Both the position numbers and the translations under genes were made by a program. A DNA stretch of 64,000 nucleotides from Armigeres subalbatus (lineage: Eukaryota > Arthropoda > Insecta > Diptera > Culicidae), in NCBI RefSeq assembly GCF_024139115.2, contig NC_085139.1:142402652-142466651 (forward strand), written 5' to 3'. The notes below the pieces were generated by a model. That model searched no databases. It was not told where the DNA came from and worked only from the letters and a program-made list of their open reading frames with translations. How positions within the stretch are numbered: the stretch's first letter is position 1; each line of letters opens with the position of its first letter. Shown one piece after another: positions 10,752 through 22,640 of this stretch.

Positions 10752-11450
10752 TAGATATAGGAGAAGGTGGTCGATAGCCGGCACCCCGACGTTTACCATT
10801 TGACAGAAAACAGATATGGAGATTTTAACATATGCCACAAAAGCAGTATATTTCAATACTACGAAGCGAATTAAAATGATCAAAGCAATAAATTTGTAAC
10901 GGATTTACAAAGTGAATTTACTCTATTTTTTTTATTCAATATTAGATGCCACCGTAACGTTTGCAAATAAACTTTTATTTTCACTTTTCAAAATGGTTGC
11001 TAATTTTGGTTGTCGGCACGCTAACATGGTCGGTTGTCGACACCCCATCAAAACAAATCAAATTTAATTTAATTGCCTAATTTCAGGTTATTAGCCACGA
11101 TGTGAGCAAAAATATCAATTTTTGAAAACTAGATTAAAAATGTGCGCCGGACATCCCCCAATACAATACACATCTCAAAACGATACTTGCAGAGGTCCCT
11201 CCACCATCTCATGTAGTACAAAACAAAGCTATCGAAAAGTCCTTTACCTGCATGGAATATCAGATCCTCTAGCTTGTAAACTTCATACAAAATTTGAAAT
11301 TTTCATGTTTCGCCTAACTTAAGAAGGTTTGAATCAACAATATTAAAATCAATCAAATGCATTCAGATTATGAGGAGATAGGGGAGAGATAGATATAGGG
11401 GATATAGGGGAACTGTTCCGTTTCCCATCTCACTGAACATATATTCATCT
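10752..11450. repeat. Probable MITE with GTCGGCACCC phrase, bounds unclear
   Basis: GGAGAAGGTGGTCGATAGCC follows TA near 10755, with the phrase GCCGGCACCCC or variants at about 10779, 11013 (GTCGGCACGC) and 11036 (GTCGACACCCC). GGGGAACTGTTCC near 11406 may be the far end or another element. No clean target duplication found. Confidence 0.35.
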
Positions 11451-13184
11451 CATCGCGAAACAAAGAAATCCCAACAAACATTCACTAGTTGAACTAACAT
11501 CAGTGTGATGATTTAATTCAGCGCTGTGTTGAATTATGTCTGTACTATTTCTTATCACAACTTCTGTTCAAGCTTTGTTCACACAATTTTGGCGAAGTTA
11601 TACAACTACAACATCTCATTTTGAAAAACAAATTTATTAACTGATTCATTAAACCTTTAATAAGTATTTTATTAAGCCTCAATTCAGCTACATGTGAATT
11701 CTTCGAAAATAATAACACATAGAAGGTAACATCATTAAGATCTCCAATGAACGTATTTTGAAGCAATTGCTATTTTCATATAATCATTTTAAAATTTTCC
11801 TAAATCGGTTCTCGAACTGCTGTCATTTGATCATCTGCCGGTAACGTTGACATCTGCGCCATCCTTGATTTGTTAGATATGGCTCACTCAATGCATAACA
11901 TAAATAAACTTATTGCTGAATATGAATCATAACTGGACTCTTATTCAATAAGTCGATCTGTCAAACCACAGTTTGTTAATAACTGTACAAGATTTATATT
12001 TCAACCATTGTTCAGCCAGTCATAACCATCGAACACTAGGAAAAGTACGTAAAAATAATGTCGATAAACGATAAAATAAAATACGTCCCCAATGCTATTT
12101 ATGAATTTATGAAGAAAATAAAATCAATGTATTTTCGGCCTTCCTCAGAATCTCTTGATAAACAGTTGCGATATGATTGTCAAATGCTAAGATTATTCCA
12201 ATTTCGCCGTAATAAAGATCAACATCCATGCGATAACATTGGGATTCCACACATCAAAGATTCAATAATTTTCCGACGTTATTCAACGGCGTTATGTCCG
12301 GCTTTTAGTAAATTTAGTTTTAGCGCATGAATGCATGATTTTTTCACTGCTCCAGCAGTTTTGTTCGTTTCAATCTCCGACAGCTTAATAAATCACGAAT
12401 ATAGAAAGAATGTCTTGAAAAAAATCATTATTTTCCTATAAATCAAATTTTCCAGATCTAGAATTAAAATTTTTTTTCAAACTAAAAAGCATAATGTTTC
12501 TTTCCACTGTGCGATAGATCAGATAAATGTGAAATCCAATGGTTAAGAAGGACAACGGTTAAGAAGGATGTCTAATGCTGGCTTATTAACTTACTATTCA
12601 AACTCAATTCGACCACCTTTTCAGAGCATCACATCATAGTCGAACAGAGAACTTTAAAAATCATTAGTTTAGCACATTGTTAAACTTCCCTAATGTGCTG
12701 AAATGTGATAAAACGAAAACGTTTGTTCGACTTCAAATAAAGGTAGTAAACAAATAAATAGGCCATGTCGAATATTAGTTAGATTAAATGCTGAAATGAA
12801 ATCTGTCTAGCAAATTATTCAGCATTTTCAGCATTTTCTTTTATTCAGCTACGAAGATCACAAATAAACAATAATTCAACCTAGATGCTTCTTTGTAGCT
12901 TGCCGTTGTTTGTTGGGATACGGCACTAATTTCGTCGCTTCTTTTTGCTAACATGCGTGCTCACTGCTGAAAAAAAATCATTAAAAATAATAAACAAACC
13001 AAATACCTTTACATAGCTTTGTTTTTTGTGAGACCAATATCGGAGCTATGAGATGAAGTCCAGAAGCAGTAACCCTATAATGTAGCTGTGGTGCAAAATC
13101 GATTTCTGTATCCGGTTCAGATAGGGAAATTTGTCATGTGATCAAATAGTCATTCTTTAAACCTGTTTTGTTAAATTTATTTCA
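11451..13184. other. Unassigned AT-rich stretch
   Basis: No recognised gene. One open frame at 12058-12330 (90 aa, starts MSINDKIKYVPNAIYEF, basic) has a fair start context but no motif and no visible promoter; I would not call it a gene without expression data. Confidence 0.3.
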
Positions 13185-13240
13185 GGTGGGGATTCTCATC
13201 GATTTGTTTTCGGCGAAACAAATCGATGAGAATCCCCACC
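13185..13240. repeat. Perfect 25-bp inverted repeat, 6-nt loop
   Basis: GGTGGGGATTCTCATCGATT plus TGTTT at 13185-13209 is matched without error by its reverse complement at 13216-13240, separated by TCGGCG. No TIR family or target duplication was seen around it. The transcript would form a very stable hairpin. Confidence 0.85.
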
Positions 13241-14442
13241 AGCAATTTCGTGGCGATTGATCCATTGTAAACATAAATTTATTTCAATTTTATTGTTTCT
13301 TCTTGCCAAGGCATCAGAAAACCACTGAAAGAAGCAGAAACAAAAAATTAAGATGTCATTGAAAAAGGTGCGAATTTGGAGTAGGATGTCAGAAAACTAT
13401 AGGAACACCCACGACAAGCGGAACTTTTACCCTACAAGGAATATATTTTTCTCGCAGGAAATCCAAAATAATTCCCAACAAAAACAGACAGTGCTTACTA
13501 TACAAAGTACGAGCAGTGCGATGCGTGACATAAGGACGAACATACATCAAATTAGAAATGAACGGTGATTGATAGAAACACAAGTTTATTCCGGAATCAT
13601 GGTGTGCATCTTATTTGATGAATGGAAAGCAACGGTGTGAAATGGCATTAGCATCCTACACCACTAGCTGAGTGACATGATATATGATGTGCATTTTTAT
13701 GTCTCCTACAATCATAGTTTATGCAACGCTTTTCCAACTGTATACGCTTCCTTCACGTAAGGCAGTAAAATTAACTCTCCATAGAGTATAAAATATTTTC
13801 GACAGAGAATTATGAAATGAAATGAAAGTAAGTCAGGATGGAAGCAATTAAAAAGGATTCTCTAACATTTTCTCGGTTTTTATAAAGTTTTCTAATGATT
13901 ACGTGAATTTCCCCTTACTTTGAAAATTTTATATATATTTCTTCTACTGTGATTTCTTTACAGGGAATTTTTGAATTGCCTGTGGCAAATTTCTTATTTT
14001 TCAGGACACGTTTATATTAAGGTACTGTTCTGCAAAACGAGTTATATGGGAAAAGTGAAATCCGAATAAAAGGTTGTCACTAGCTTTTTTTTTGCTTCCG
14101 GAAAACCCAAATGCAATGTGCTTTCAGTCTTTGAACATTTAAGGTACGTGGTTTATGCAGATAGAAACAGGTGTATGGGATACAATGATGAATTGTGGTG
14201 AGTAAAAACGGCATCTTCATCTCCGCAGCTACAACCCTTATTTAATTGCACTTTAGGGTATGTTTCGACTCGGTGAGCTTATACATCTCTTTTTGTTTTT
14301 TCGTTGCTTTGTCGCTGTCCTTGCTTCCTTGGAAATTAATTTATTTTTCGCTTGTCGTGACACGTTGACTGGTTCAAATTGATTATGTTACATGTTTCTC
14401 GTTAATTTTGATATACATTCCATGTTATTCAGCGTAATTCTC
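13241..14442. other. Unassigned AT-rich stretch
   Basis: No gene or repeat recognised. Open frames at 13353-13583 overlap on both strands and show no motif. Confidence 0.3.
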
Positions 14443-15596
14443 CTTCTTCTTATTGGCATTACATCCCCAACTGGGACATTGCCGCCTCGCTGCTTAGTGT
14501 TCATTCAGCAATTCCACAGTTTGGAAGCAATACCACATCATGGAAGCCTTAGTTGATTCCATGATTTGAGACCATTTTACTCAAACTCCAGGTCAATTTG
14601 GAGATCTTACAACATCTCAAATGCCTGGATTTGAGACGCAAGAGAAAGATAAATACTCGAAGGACATAAATGGGTTGATACCGTGGCTGGGGGCATCATG
14701 GATGCCTTGGTTGATTCGATAGACCATTTTACTCAAACTTCAGGACAATTTGGAGATCTTACAACATCTCAAATGTCTGTCTGTCTGTCTTACAACATCT
14801 CAAAAACTCGGAGGGCATAATTGGGTTGATTTCGCGGTATGGGACATCATGGAAGCCTTAGTTGATTCGGTAGACCATTTGAATCAAATTCCAGTACAGT
14901 TCGGATATCCTAGAACATCATAATTTATTATCACACATGTTTAGTATATGGTTAACATTTATTTTAACAAGTTCACAGTAGACAACATGCTTGAAAACAT
15001 TTTCTGAAGCTTCATACATCCTGTAGCATAAAGTGGTTCCTAAAGGCACCGAATTATCATCGTATGCATAGTAGGGATGCTTAAAATGTGTTCTTATGTT
15101 CCAGGTGATATCTTTTATATGTTATTTTATCATTTCCATCATCACTATATGAATAGATATCATTTTTGGTAATGAAATATAAGTATATCTCCAAAATCGC
15201 ATTTTTCTAAATCCGTTGCTTTACTCCCACAGCTCTAATGAAAAATTGAACACCCCTAGATACAATATTTTGCAATGTCCAGAAACTAGAAGAGATGGCT
15301 AAGAGGTTGGTGAAAAAGCTGAAAAAATCGGTTGAAAAACCACTGAGATATAGCCATTTGAAAATTTAGTTACAACGATTTTTCATTCGAACGAATGAAT
15401 CCTAGTGTTAACTGCGAGGTTTCTAAGCCAAGCTACCATTTTTGCATTCGTATATCATGAGGCTAACACGATGATACTTTTATGCCCAGGGAAGTCGAGG
15501 CAATTTCCAAACCGAAAATTGTCTAGACCGGTACCAGGAATCGAACTCAGCCACCCTCAGCATGGTCTTGCTTTATAGCCGCGCATCTTACCGCTA
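14443..15596 (-). mobile_element. Feilai-like SINE, copy 3, split by an 880-bp insertion
   Basis: The 3' part of the SINE (14443-14522, CTTCTTATTGGCATTACATC) and the 5' part (15406-15596, with the B box as GGTTCGA-type sequence on the minus strand) are parts of one SINE. The break is inside 'CACAGTTATTAACTGCGAGG'. The material between (14523-15405) starts with tandem sequence shared with the array at 43978-44995. Confidence 0.75.
14523..15405 (+). repeat. Insertion carrying units of the ~148-bp array
   Basis: About 410 bp at its left end consist of two to three units like those at 43978-44995 (GACCATTTTACTCAAACTCC, AATTTGGAGATCTTACAACA). A short TCTG run occurs at 14776-14788. The right half (14930-15405) is AT-rich and unrecognised. 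The sharp insertion into a SINE suggests that the array moves or is copied as part of a mobile element. Confidence 0.6.
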
Positions 15597-15647
15597 GGCG
15601 TAATTACATGTTATTTATTCCAATTGAGCCAAACCTTTCTATCTATA

Positions 15648-16149
15648 GGGTAACGGTACCAATAGTAGAGGTATTAGTAGTTCCACAAAAGAAAGTATTT
15701 TTTTAAAATGGATAATTATGGGAAATTTACAGATTTAATATCTTAGCCAATAGATAAACTAATAAATTTGCTAACAAAAATGAGATTGATGTCATTTAAC
15801 ATCAACAATTACCAAATACTGCTTGCACCACTATGGGTACACTGTTCCTTTAGTGGCGTTAAAAATTAATTTTCGTTCCCATAGTGGTGCTATCCATTGG
15901 TTTCTTATGAGACTCGCCACTATTGGTACAGTTGCACCACTATAGGTGCAAGGGAGTAAATTTTGTTGAGGAAAATCATTGTTTTCAATAGTTTTTCAAG
16001 CAAAATCTTAAGATAAGTTGCATTTAACAGAATATTTCAAGCACGGCGAATCAACTGAAACCATCGTAAAGTGCATAAATATGATAAATCCAATTAAAAC
16101 CCCACTACCTCCACTATTAGTGCTACCTCCACTAAGGGTACGGTTACCC
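15648..16149. mobile_element. TA-flanked MITE with CACCACTATAGG phrase
   Basis: TA flanks at 15646-15647 and 16150-16151. Ends are GGGTAACGGTACC and, reverse-complemented, GGGTAACCGTACC. Variants of CACTATNGGTAC or CATAGTGGTGC recur at about 15828, 15879, 15917, 15937 and 16115. 502 bp, non-coding. Confidence 0.7.
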
Positions 16150-16195
16150 TACACCAATGTTTTTTCACGCGGTTAGAATCAGAGCATAAGTGATT

Positions 16196-16740
16196 AATCG
16201 TAGATTTAATCATGATTAATGTATAATGGGTTATTCAATCATTATTCATTAATCATAATAAAACAAAAAATATGCTTTAATCATTAATCATATAATTTTA
16301 CATTCAATCATTAATCACTAATCATTTTCATAAATGTTTTGAGTTAATTATCTAATCATCAGTTTTAATCATTGCATACATCGCTCTTATTCATTAACCT
16401 TTAATCATAATAATATAATGTTATACCTTTCAATAACCCAATTTGGAAGAAAGCTTTCTTGACTATCGATCACTATGCAAATCATTCAATTTGATTATTC
16501 ATAATCATTATTCATTAATCATATCGATCGGTAATCATTAATCATACACATATTCTGTCAACGTTTAATCACGATAGGTAATCGTAATTCATACTTCAAA
16601 CGTTTTATTCATTAATCATAATCGTTAATCATTGAAAAAATATATTCTAATATTTAATCATAATCATTAATGAGTTGACTATAGCGTTGACCATAACCAA
16701 TTTAATCATTCATTGGAAGCTTTATTCATTAACGCTCTAG
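16196..16740. repeat. Degenerate TAATCAT/ATTAATCA repeat tract
   Basis: About 545 bp in which TAATCAT, ATTAATC and TTCATTAATCATAAT recur densely with a loose 6-7 bp rhythm. It ends about 40 bp before the TTTATTG array. Confidence 0.75.
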
Positions 16741-16782
16741 TTAGAACTAATCAATTTCTCTGATAATGAGGTGAAATAATCG

Positions 16783-18047
16783 TTTATTGTTTATTGTTTA
16801 TTGTTTATTGTTTATTGTTTATTGTTTATTGTTTATTGTTTATTGTTTATTGTTTATTGTTTATTGTTTATTGTTTATTGTTTATTGTTTATTGTTTATT
16901 GTTTATTGTTTATTGTTTATTGTTTATTGTTTATTGTTTATTGTTTATTGTTTATTGTTTATTGTTTATTGTTTATTGTTTATTGTTTATTGTTTATTGT
17001 TTATTGTTTATTGTTTATTGTTTATTGTTTATTGTTTATTGTTTATTGTTTATTGTTTATTGTTTTTTGTTTATTGTTTATTGTTTATTGTTTTTTGTTT
17101 ATTGTTTATTGTTTATTGTTTATTGTTTATTGTTTATTGTTTATTGTTTATTGTTTATTGTTTATTGTTTATTGTTTATTGTTTTTTGTTTATTGTTTAT
17201 TGTTTATTGTTTATTGTTTATTGTTTATTGTTTTTTGTTTTTTGTTTATTATTTTATTATTTATTGTTTATTGTTTATTGTTTATTGTTTATTATTTATT
17301 ATTTATTGTTTATTGTTTATTGTTTATTGTTTATTATTTATTATTTATTGTTTATTGTTTATTGTTGATTGTTTATTGTTTATTGTTTATTATTGTTTAT
17401 TGTTTATTGTTTATTGTTTATTATTTATTGTTTATTGTTTGTATTTATTATTGTTTATTGTTTATTGTTTATTGTTTATTATTGTTTATTGTTTATTGTT
17501 TATGGTTTATTGTTTATTGTTTATTGTTTATTGTTTATTGTTTATTGTTTATTGTTTATTGTTTATTTATTGTTTATTGTTTATTGTTTATTGTTTATTG
17601 TTTATTGTTTTATTGTTTATTGTTTATTGTTTATTGTTTATTGTTTATTATTGTGTTTATTGTTTATTATTTATTGTTTATTGTTTATTGTTTATTGTTT
17701 ATTGTTTATTGTTTATTGTTTATTGTTTATTGTTTATTGTTTATTGTTTATTGTTTATTGTTTATTGTTTATTGTTTATTGTTTATTATTTATTGTTTAT
17801 TGTTTATTTTTTATTGTTTATTGTTTTATTGTTTATTGTTTATTGTTTATTGTTTATTGTTTATTGTTTATTGTTTATTGTTTATTGTTTTATTGTTTAT
17901 TGTTTATTGTTTATTGTTTATTGTTTATTGTTTATTGTTTATTGTTTATTGTTTATTGTTTATTGTTTATTGTTTATTGTTTATTGTTTATTGTTTATTG
18001 TTTATTGTTTATTGTTTATTGTTTATTGTTTATTGTTTATTGTTTAT
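16783..18047. repeat. Heptanucleotide satellite (TTTATTG)n, ~180 copies
   Basis: 1265 bp of almost perfect TTTATTG units. Interruptions are few: TTTTTTG near 17063, 17093 and 17183, TTATTATTG phase changes at 17250-17420, single-base changes (GGTTTAT near 17503) and one-base slips such as TTTTATTG. The first 270 bp and the last 170 bp are the purest. Because 7 is not a multiple of 3, all three plus frames read the same heptapeptide; the long open frames are artefacts. Confidence 0.97.
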
Positions 18048-18062
18048 GGTTAATGGTTATTG

Positions 18063-19083
18063 ACCGTAGTTAGTGCGACGAAGGGAGAGCCTCAGCATCG
18101 AATTTTTCCGTAGCGGTCATGGTTGAACGTTCATGTGTAACTTTTGTTTGTTACGCCCGCTCAGTCCCAAAGACTCCCAGCCTACTCAGGGTCGGAAAAA
18201 GAGGAAAAACCAATAATACGATTAAACGACGGCTTTATTCTGGAAAATCTCTATCGTCCCTATCGCCCTATCTATGTCCTACCATTAACAAAATTACTCA
18301 CGTTTGTGTGTGGTGTCAGTATTGGGCCCTGGTGACGCCGCCTGGTATCTTGGTTCCGACGTTCCGTCGACCTGGATATGGGTTGCCTTCGTCAAACCGT
18401 AGTCGGCCGCCTGGCTTGAAATTCACCTTCAGAACTGCTCTGTCGGCTATGGGTGGACTTCGTCAGACCATAGTGAGCCACCTGGCATCGAATTCACTTC
18501 TTTGATCACCGCCTTGGTACTTACGAATAGGATCCCGTCCGGAGCCTGGCGCTTTCTCTTGCTTCCGCCTGAAGCAATGGCTTTCCCGCAAGAGGGGGGG
18601 GTCTTCGTTTCTGGTGCTGCCCCGCTTCGAACAACGAGATTATAACTTGGGCACTTTTCAAAGCCGCACTGATACTGTCCAACCGTATTCAACGTGGCGC
18701 TGAGCAGCTCCAAACCAGATATCCGTAACAACACTCGGTTAACGAGACTCAAAGTATCCAGTTTACTATTGCACTGTAATCACATGTAGCTTTTAGGAAA
18801 TCTAGACACTTCCTAGCACTTGAACGCTCGCCTTATCAAAACTTGATTTTCTTCAGGAGTTTGCTTTTGCCTCTAACGTGGATCCTGGATCATCAGCAAG
18901 TGACCGAGTCGAGCTTTCCAACCCAGGTCGAAACCGGTGAAAAATCCTTTTCTTCGTTGGAGCTACTGGAATGTTCTGTTGGTCAAACGTATCGGTTACC
19001 AATCTCGGCAGCGTAGAGGGGTGTATTGTGGATGTGTCGTGTTGTACCACTGAGCTAACAAATTCTGTTTTGTGTTATGTACT
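18063..19083. other. Unclassified GC-richer segment
   Basis: The composition changes sharply at 18060. Two imperfect copies of a ~100-bp block (CGCCTGG..TTCACTTC / GCCACCTGGCATCGAATTCA) lie at 18340-18500. Minus-strand frames at 18447-18752 (101 aa) and 18853-19050 (65 aa) look protein-like ('NTVGQYQCGFEKCPSYN') but show no family I know. It could be the leader or gag part of an LTR element or exons of a host gene; neither is supported by an RT, protease or splice pair. Confidence 0.35.
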
Positions 19084-19087
19084 TTAA

Positions 19088-19307
19088 GGACACTCCTCAA
19101 GGAATCCAATTTTCAAAGTACTCGCGTTTTCAAGGGCACACCATTCGATACGGAAGCAACGCACGACTGTCATTTTTCTTGTTTCAGTTTGCTGCGTCGC
19201 AGCATGCGTGAAAAAATAAGAATGACAGTTGTGCGTTACTTCCGTATCGAATAGTGTGCCTCTGAAAACGCGAGTACTTTGATATTTGGATTCCGTCAGG
19301 AGTGCCC
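19088..19307. mobile_element. TTAA-flanked foldback MITE
   Basis: TTAA at 19084-19087 and 19308-19311. Arms of about 100 bp: GGACACTCCTCAAGGAATCC against the reverse complement GGGCACTCCTGACGGAATCC, and further in AAGTACTCGCGTTTTC and TTCGATACGGAAG on both arms. A 4-bp TTAA duplication is the piggyBac-type signature. Confidence 0.75.
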
Positions 19308-19578
19308 TTAATTTAATTTCACCGTTGTACCGTCTTTCTATCTAGCTTAAGAGTATATTACATGTTTTAGCTATATTGCATGAAATAGTTTATTTATTAT
19401 TTATTTATTTATGCGTAGTTTATAAGCAGTCCCTAGCTAGCTAAGGTATTTTATGGTATTTCCTCATATAAATTAATTGGGGTTGGGTTTCCTTAAGAGA
19501 AGAGTGGACATTGCAAAGCGATTTCTCACACATGTTAACTTGCTGTGAAATCTTTTCATACATACACAATAGCTCTAA

Positions 19579-19794
19579 AGGGCCCCATACACGCTCCGAC
19601 ATGTTGTACAACTTTGACTCCGCCCCTAAGAGATTTGGTGCGGTCGGAGTAAAGTCAGATCGTCTGTGGGCAAGTTGTACGACTGTTGGTCAGTACAACT
19701 TGCCCACAGACGATCCGACTTTACTCCGACCGAACCAAATTTTCTGGAGGCGGAGTCAAAGTTGTACAACATGTCGGAGCGTGTGTGGGCCCCT
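19579..19794. mobile_element. TAA-flanked foldback MITE
   Basis: Nearly the whole 216 bp is one palindrome: ACGCTCCGACATGTTGTACA on both arms, then GGCGGAGTC, CGGTCGGAGTAAAGTC and GTCTGTGGGCAAGTTGTAC, around a loop near 19685. TAA at 19576-19578 and 19795-19797 suggests a PIF/Harbinger-like 3-bp duplication. Confidence 0.75.
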
Positions 19795-20035
19795 TAAAGC
19801 AAGCAAGCGACAGCGGGTCTCTCCAGTTTAGTCTTCGAAGCGCAAACCGCAGGAAACGCCGTTGAATAGATTCAATACGTTCTACGCCGTTGTTGTATTA
19901 CGGGATCCATACTGACTGGCGACCAATACTCTAATGTAGAGTACAGTACAGCGATTTCAGACAAAAGACGTTCGTAAAATTTTTCGCTGTTTTCATGACA
20001 AAGCCCAGGGTTCTAAACGCTGTGTCAACAACGTA

Positions 20036-21514
20036 GGGGAGGTGGGGGTAAAATGGACATTGTGGAAAGAAAAACGGACAGGGGTCCTGTTTGAGCAATC
20101 GTTACAAATTTGGCACTCCATCAAGTGGATCTTATTTATTTTTATTTTTTTTATTTTTTGAGTGTAACATGTACGGGAACGGGATGTATTGATGATTTAT
20201 CTCAAAATTCGATTTTTTGATAATTCTTTCAGAAATTGGATCATGGTGGAGTAAAACGGACACGCTCTGGTGTGGGTTATATGGACCATATGAAGCACAT
20301 ACATTTTTTTCCAACGAAATTTTATTTTGAAAAGTTTGGATTGTTTACCTCCGAAAACACTAAGCATTCATTAGGAAATTAAAATTTCCGAGTTTTGTTC
20401 AGACAAATGGCATTTTAAAGTGATTTTTATTGATGTAACATGCTTTTTAGTAAAATCATTCTAAGTTACCAATATACTAATTATTATCCAACATTTTTAT
20501 TTCCAGAGGCTCATTATAGAGATGCTTAGCCTATGCATACAATTCATCAACTAAATTCCCTGTTTTTTAAGTTAAATTTCTCAACATGTACGTTTTACCC
20601 ACACACTATGTTTATTTCACCCGCATAGTTTATAATCGAGATTTTTTCATCCTAATTTTCATTGTCAAAAAAAATCACAAAATCAGATTGTTTTCCACTA
20701 TATTGACTTCAAGACATCGTAGTGCTTCTATTAAAGATGCACGTAAGATGTTTAGATCCCCAATATTACGACGTTTTCCTTGTGAAAATGACGCGATTCC
20801 ATAGTATGTCCATTAGAGTGATTCAAATTTTGACTTTTTTGCTCCCCCATGCTTAAACGATTGCATTTGCCTTTTTATTAACTCACCCAAATTTTTAGCT
20901 AATTTGGAAGTAAATTGAGTGAGCACGCGCGGTTTGAAGTTTGTATGAAAATTGCTATGAAAACAGTAACTTTCATGGAAAACCGTTCCCCAACGCTTCC
21001 CTTTAAGCTCAAAAAACATATGAGTACATCGGCAACATAAGAAATTTTACAAGGAAACAGGCCGTTTTTGTTGCGAAACGATTTGATGATCCCAAGAAAA
21101 GTTGTTAGGTAAATACTGAATCGTGGGAAATTCAATTTAACACGTAAAAGAATAACATCAATATCAATAATGAACATTTTTGTTTTCTTCATAACTTTGC
21201 TTCCAAACGAGAAATCGCTTCGCAACAACAACTGCCTTCCAGCTTGAGAAGTATTCTGTGTAGGCAATGTGTGGATTATATTTAAATAGTTCATGGGTCA
21301 CCTCACGGAACGGTCTTCCACATAAGGGTCAGTTTTCACAGTAATTTCCATACAAACTTCAAATGACGTGTGCACCGTCAAATTACATCCAAAATTGCTA
21401 AAAATTTAGGAGGATTATTAAAATGGCAAATGCAATCGTTTAAGCATCGGGGGGCAAAAAAGTCAAAATTTGAATCACTCTAATGTCCATTGTCCATATT
21501 ACCCCCAGTCCCCC
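20036..21514. mobile_element. TA-flanked element with GTAAAATGGACA phrase
   Basis: Ends GGGGAGGTGGGGGTAAAATG and, reverse-complemented, GGGGGACTGGGGGTAATATG, with TA on both sides. The phrase recurs as AAACGGACAGG near 20081 and AGTAAAACGGACACG near 20251. The element is interrupted by the 8-bp-flanked MITE at 20814-21482. Confidence 0.7.
20814..21482. mobile_element. hAT-like MITE nested in the TA element
   Basis: A perfect 8-bp duplication ATGTCCAT lies at 20806-20813 and 21483-21490. TIRs exceed 50 bp: TAGAGTGATTCAAATTTTGA, then CTTTTTTGC-CCC and CTTAAACGATTGCATTTGCC on both arms. Non-coding. An 8-bp duplication is the hAT hallmark. Confidence 0.85.
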
Positions 21515-21516
21515 TA

Positions 21517-22640
21517 CATATGAAAGATGTTGTGAGAATGTCAGTTGTGAGTCTAAAACCACACAAAATATCTGTTTTGAACATTATCAAAAATGGTGGT
21601 CCGAAATCGACCCTGTTCTTAATAGTCTAAAGCCGAACTATTTTTCGCACGCAATTGTGCATAATTTCTATGTTGTTGCTGCTTGGAGTCAATACATATT
21701 ACTTTCCAAGTTTCCATTCTAGTTCATTTTATGTTTGACATTTTTACTTTTCTCGTACACTAAGTATGAGTCTAATCAATATATTCGATCCAAAAACAAT
21801 CTTTTTATTGAAGGCCCGGAGACCCGATAGTGTTATATACCAACAGGAACTCCTCCGGAAGTTCATCCAAGAACTCCTCCGGAGGTTCCTTCAGGATTTT
21901 TTTCCGAAAGTTCCTCCAGGAATTTTTCCGAAGGTTCCAGAATTCATTTGAAATTCCATAGGAATTTATACACAAAAAAATATCAATTGAAGTGAAGCAG
22001 TCCTTTAAGCTGACGTAATCAACCGAGACACATATCCGAAATTAATAATATTATGTTAAAAAATAATATTATGCGACATTTGATGTGTATGTGCCTGTGT
22101 GTGTACAAAAAAATGTGAGACACACTTTTTTGTACTTAGGCTTATCCGATTTGCTTGCAACAGGTTGCATTTGACGCGGAGTACTTCCCAATTTTTCTAT
22201 CGAAAATTGGCTCAATCGTTCATTACATTCTGGAGTTAATGAAAAAACAAAACACAAAAAACATAAAAAAAACAAACAAAACATCCCATTTTCCCCAAGG
22301 ATTATTTTTCTCTACAACTGCTGCAATGTACTCAAATGAACGCAAATAAATCTGAATTAATGGTTATAACTGAATCTATCTCCCTAAAGTGCAATTTTGA
22401 CCACTCTTATGTGCTTTTGTTGTTATTCTTATGTGATGTATATTGTATATGTACTAGTCTACGTCGGTTGACGAAACAAATAAATAAAAAAAAACTTGTT
22501 TTATAATACACGAGAAAGGCACCATCGCTGCTAGGTGGATTATTCTGGGTTTTTCGTATTAAATTAAGTCGCACGCAGCAAGCAGAGAACGGGCTGATGT
22601 TTCATCATGTCAGATTTCCATGCTGGGGATTTACCATTTT
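21517..22640. other. Unassigned stretch with short dispersed repeats
   Basis: Contains the CTCCGGAAGTTC block (21839-21955, listed separately) and GAGAAAGGCACCATCGCTGC at 22512, a motif also present near 22842 and 55595. No gene supported. Confidence 0.35.
21839..21955. repeat. GGAACTCCTCCGGAAGTTC tandem block
   Basis: Four to five degenerate units of about 25 bp, partly self-complementary (CTCCGGAAG/TTCCGAAAG). Short blocks of this kind are common in Aedes DNA. Confidence 0.6.

Noticed and set aside
12058..12330. 90-aa basic frame
   Set aside because: Reasonable start context but no promoter, no poly(A) signal near the end and no recognisable domain; kept only as a remark in the stretch entry.
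16787..18073. Long open frames reading VYCLLFI repeats in all three plus frames
   Set aside because: They are the necessary result of a 7-bp repeat without stop codons; no start context, promoter or composition of a real protein.
18063..19083. Possible LTR retrotransposon leader or gag
   Set aside because: No paired LTRs, primer-binding site, protease or RT was found in either direction, so I left it as unclassified.
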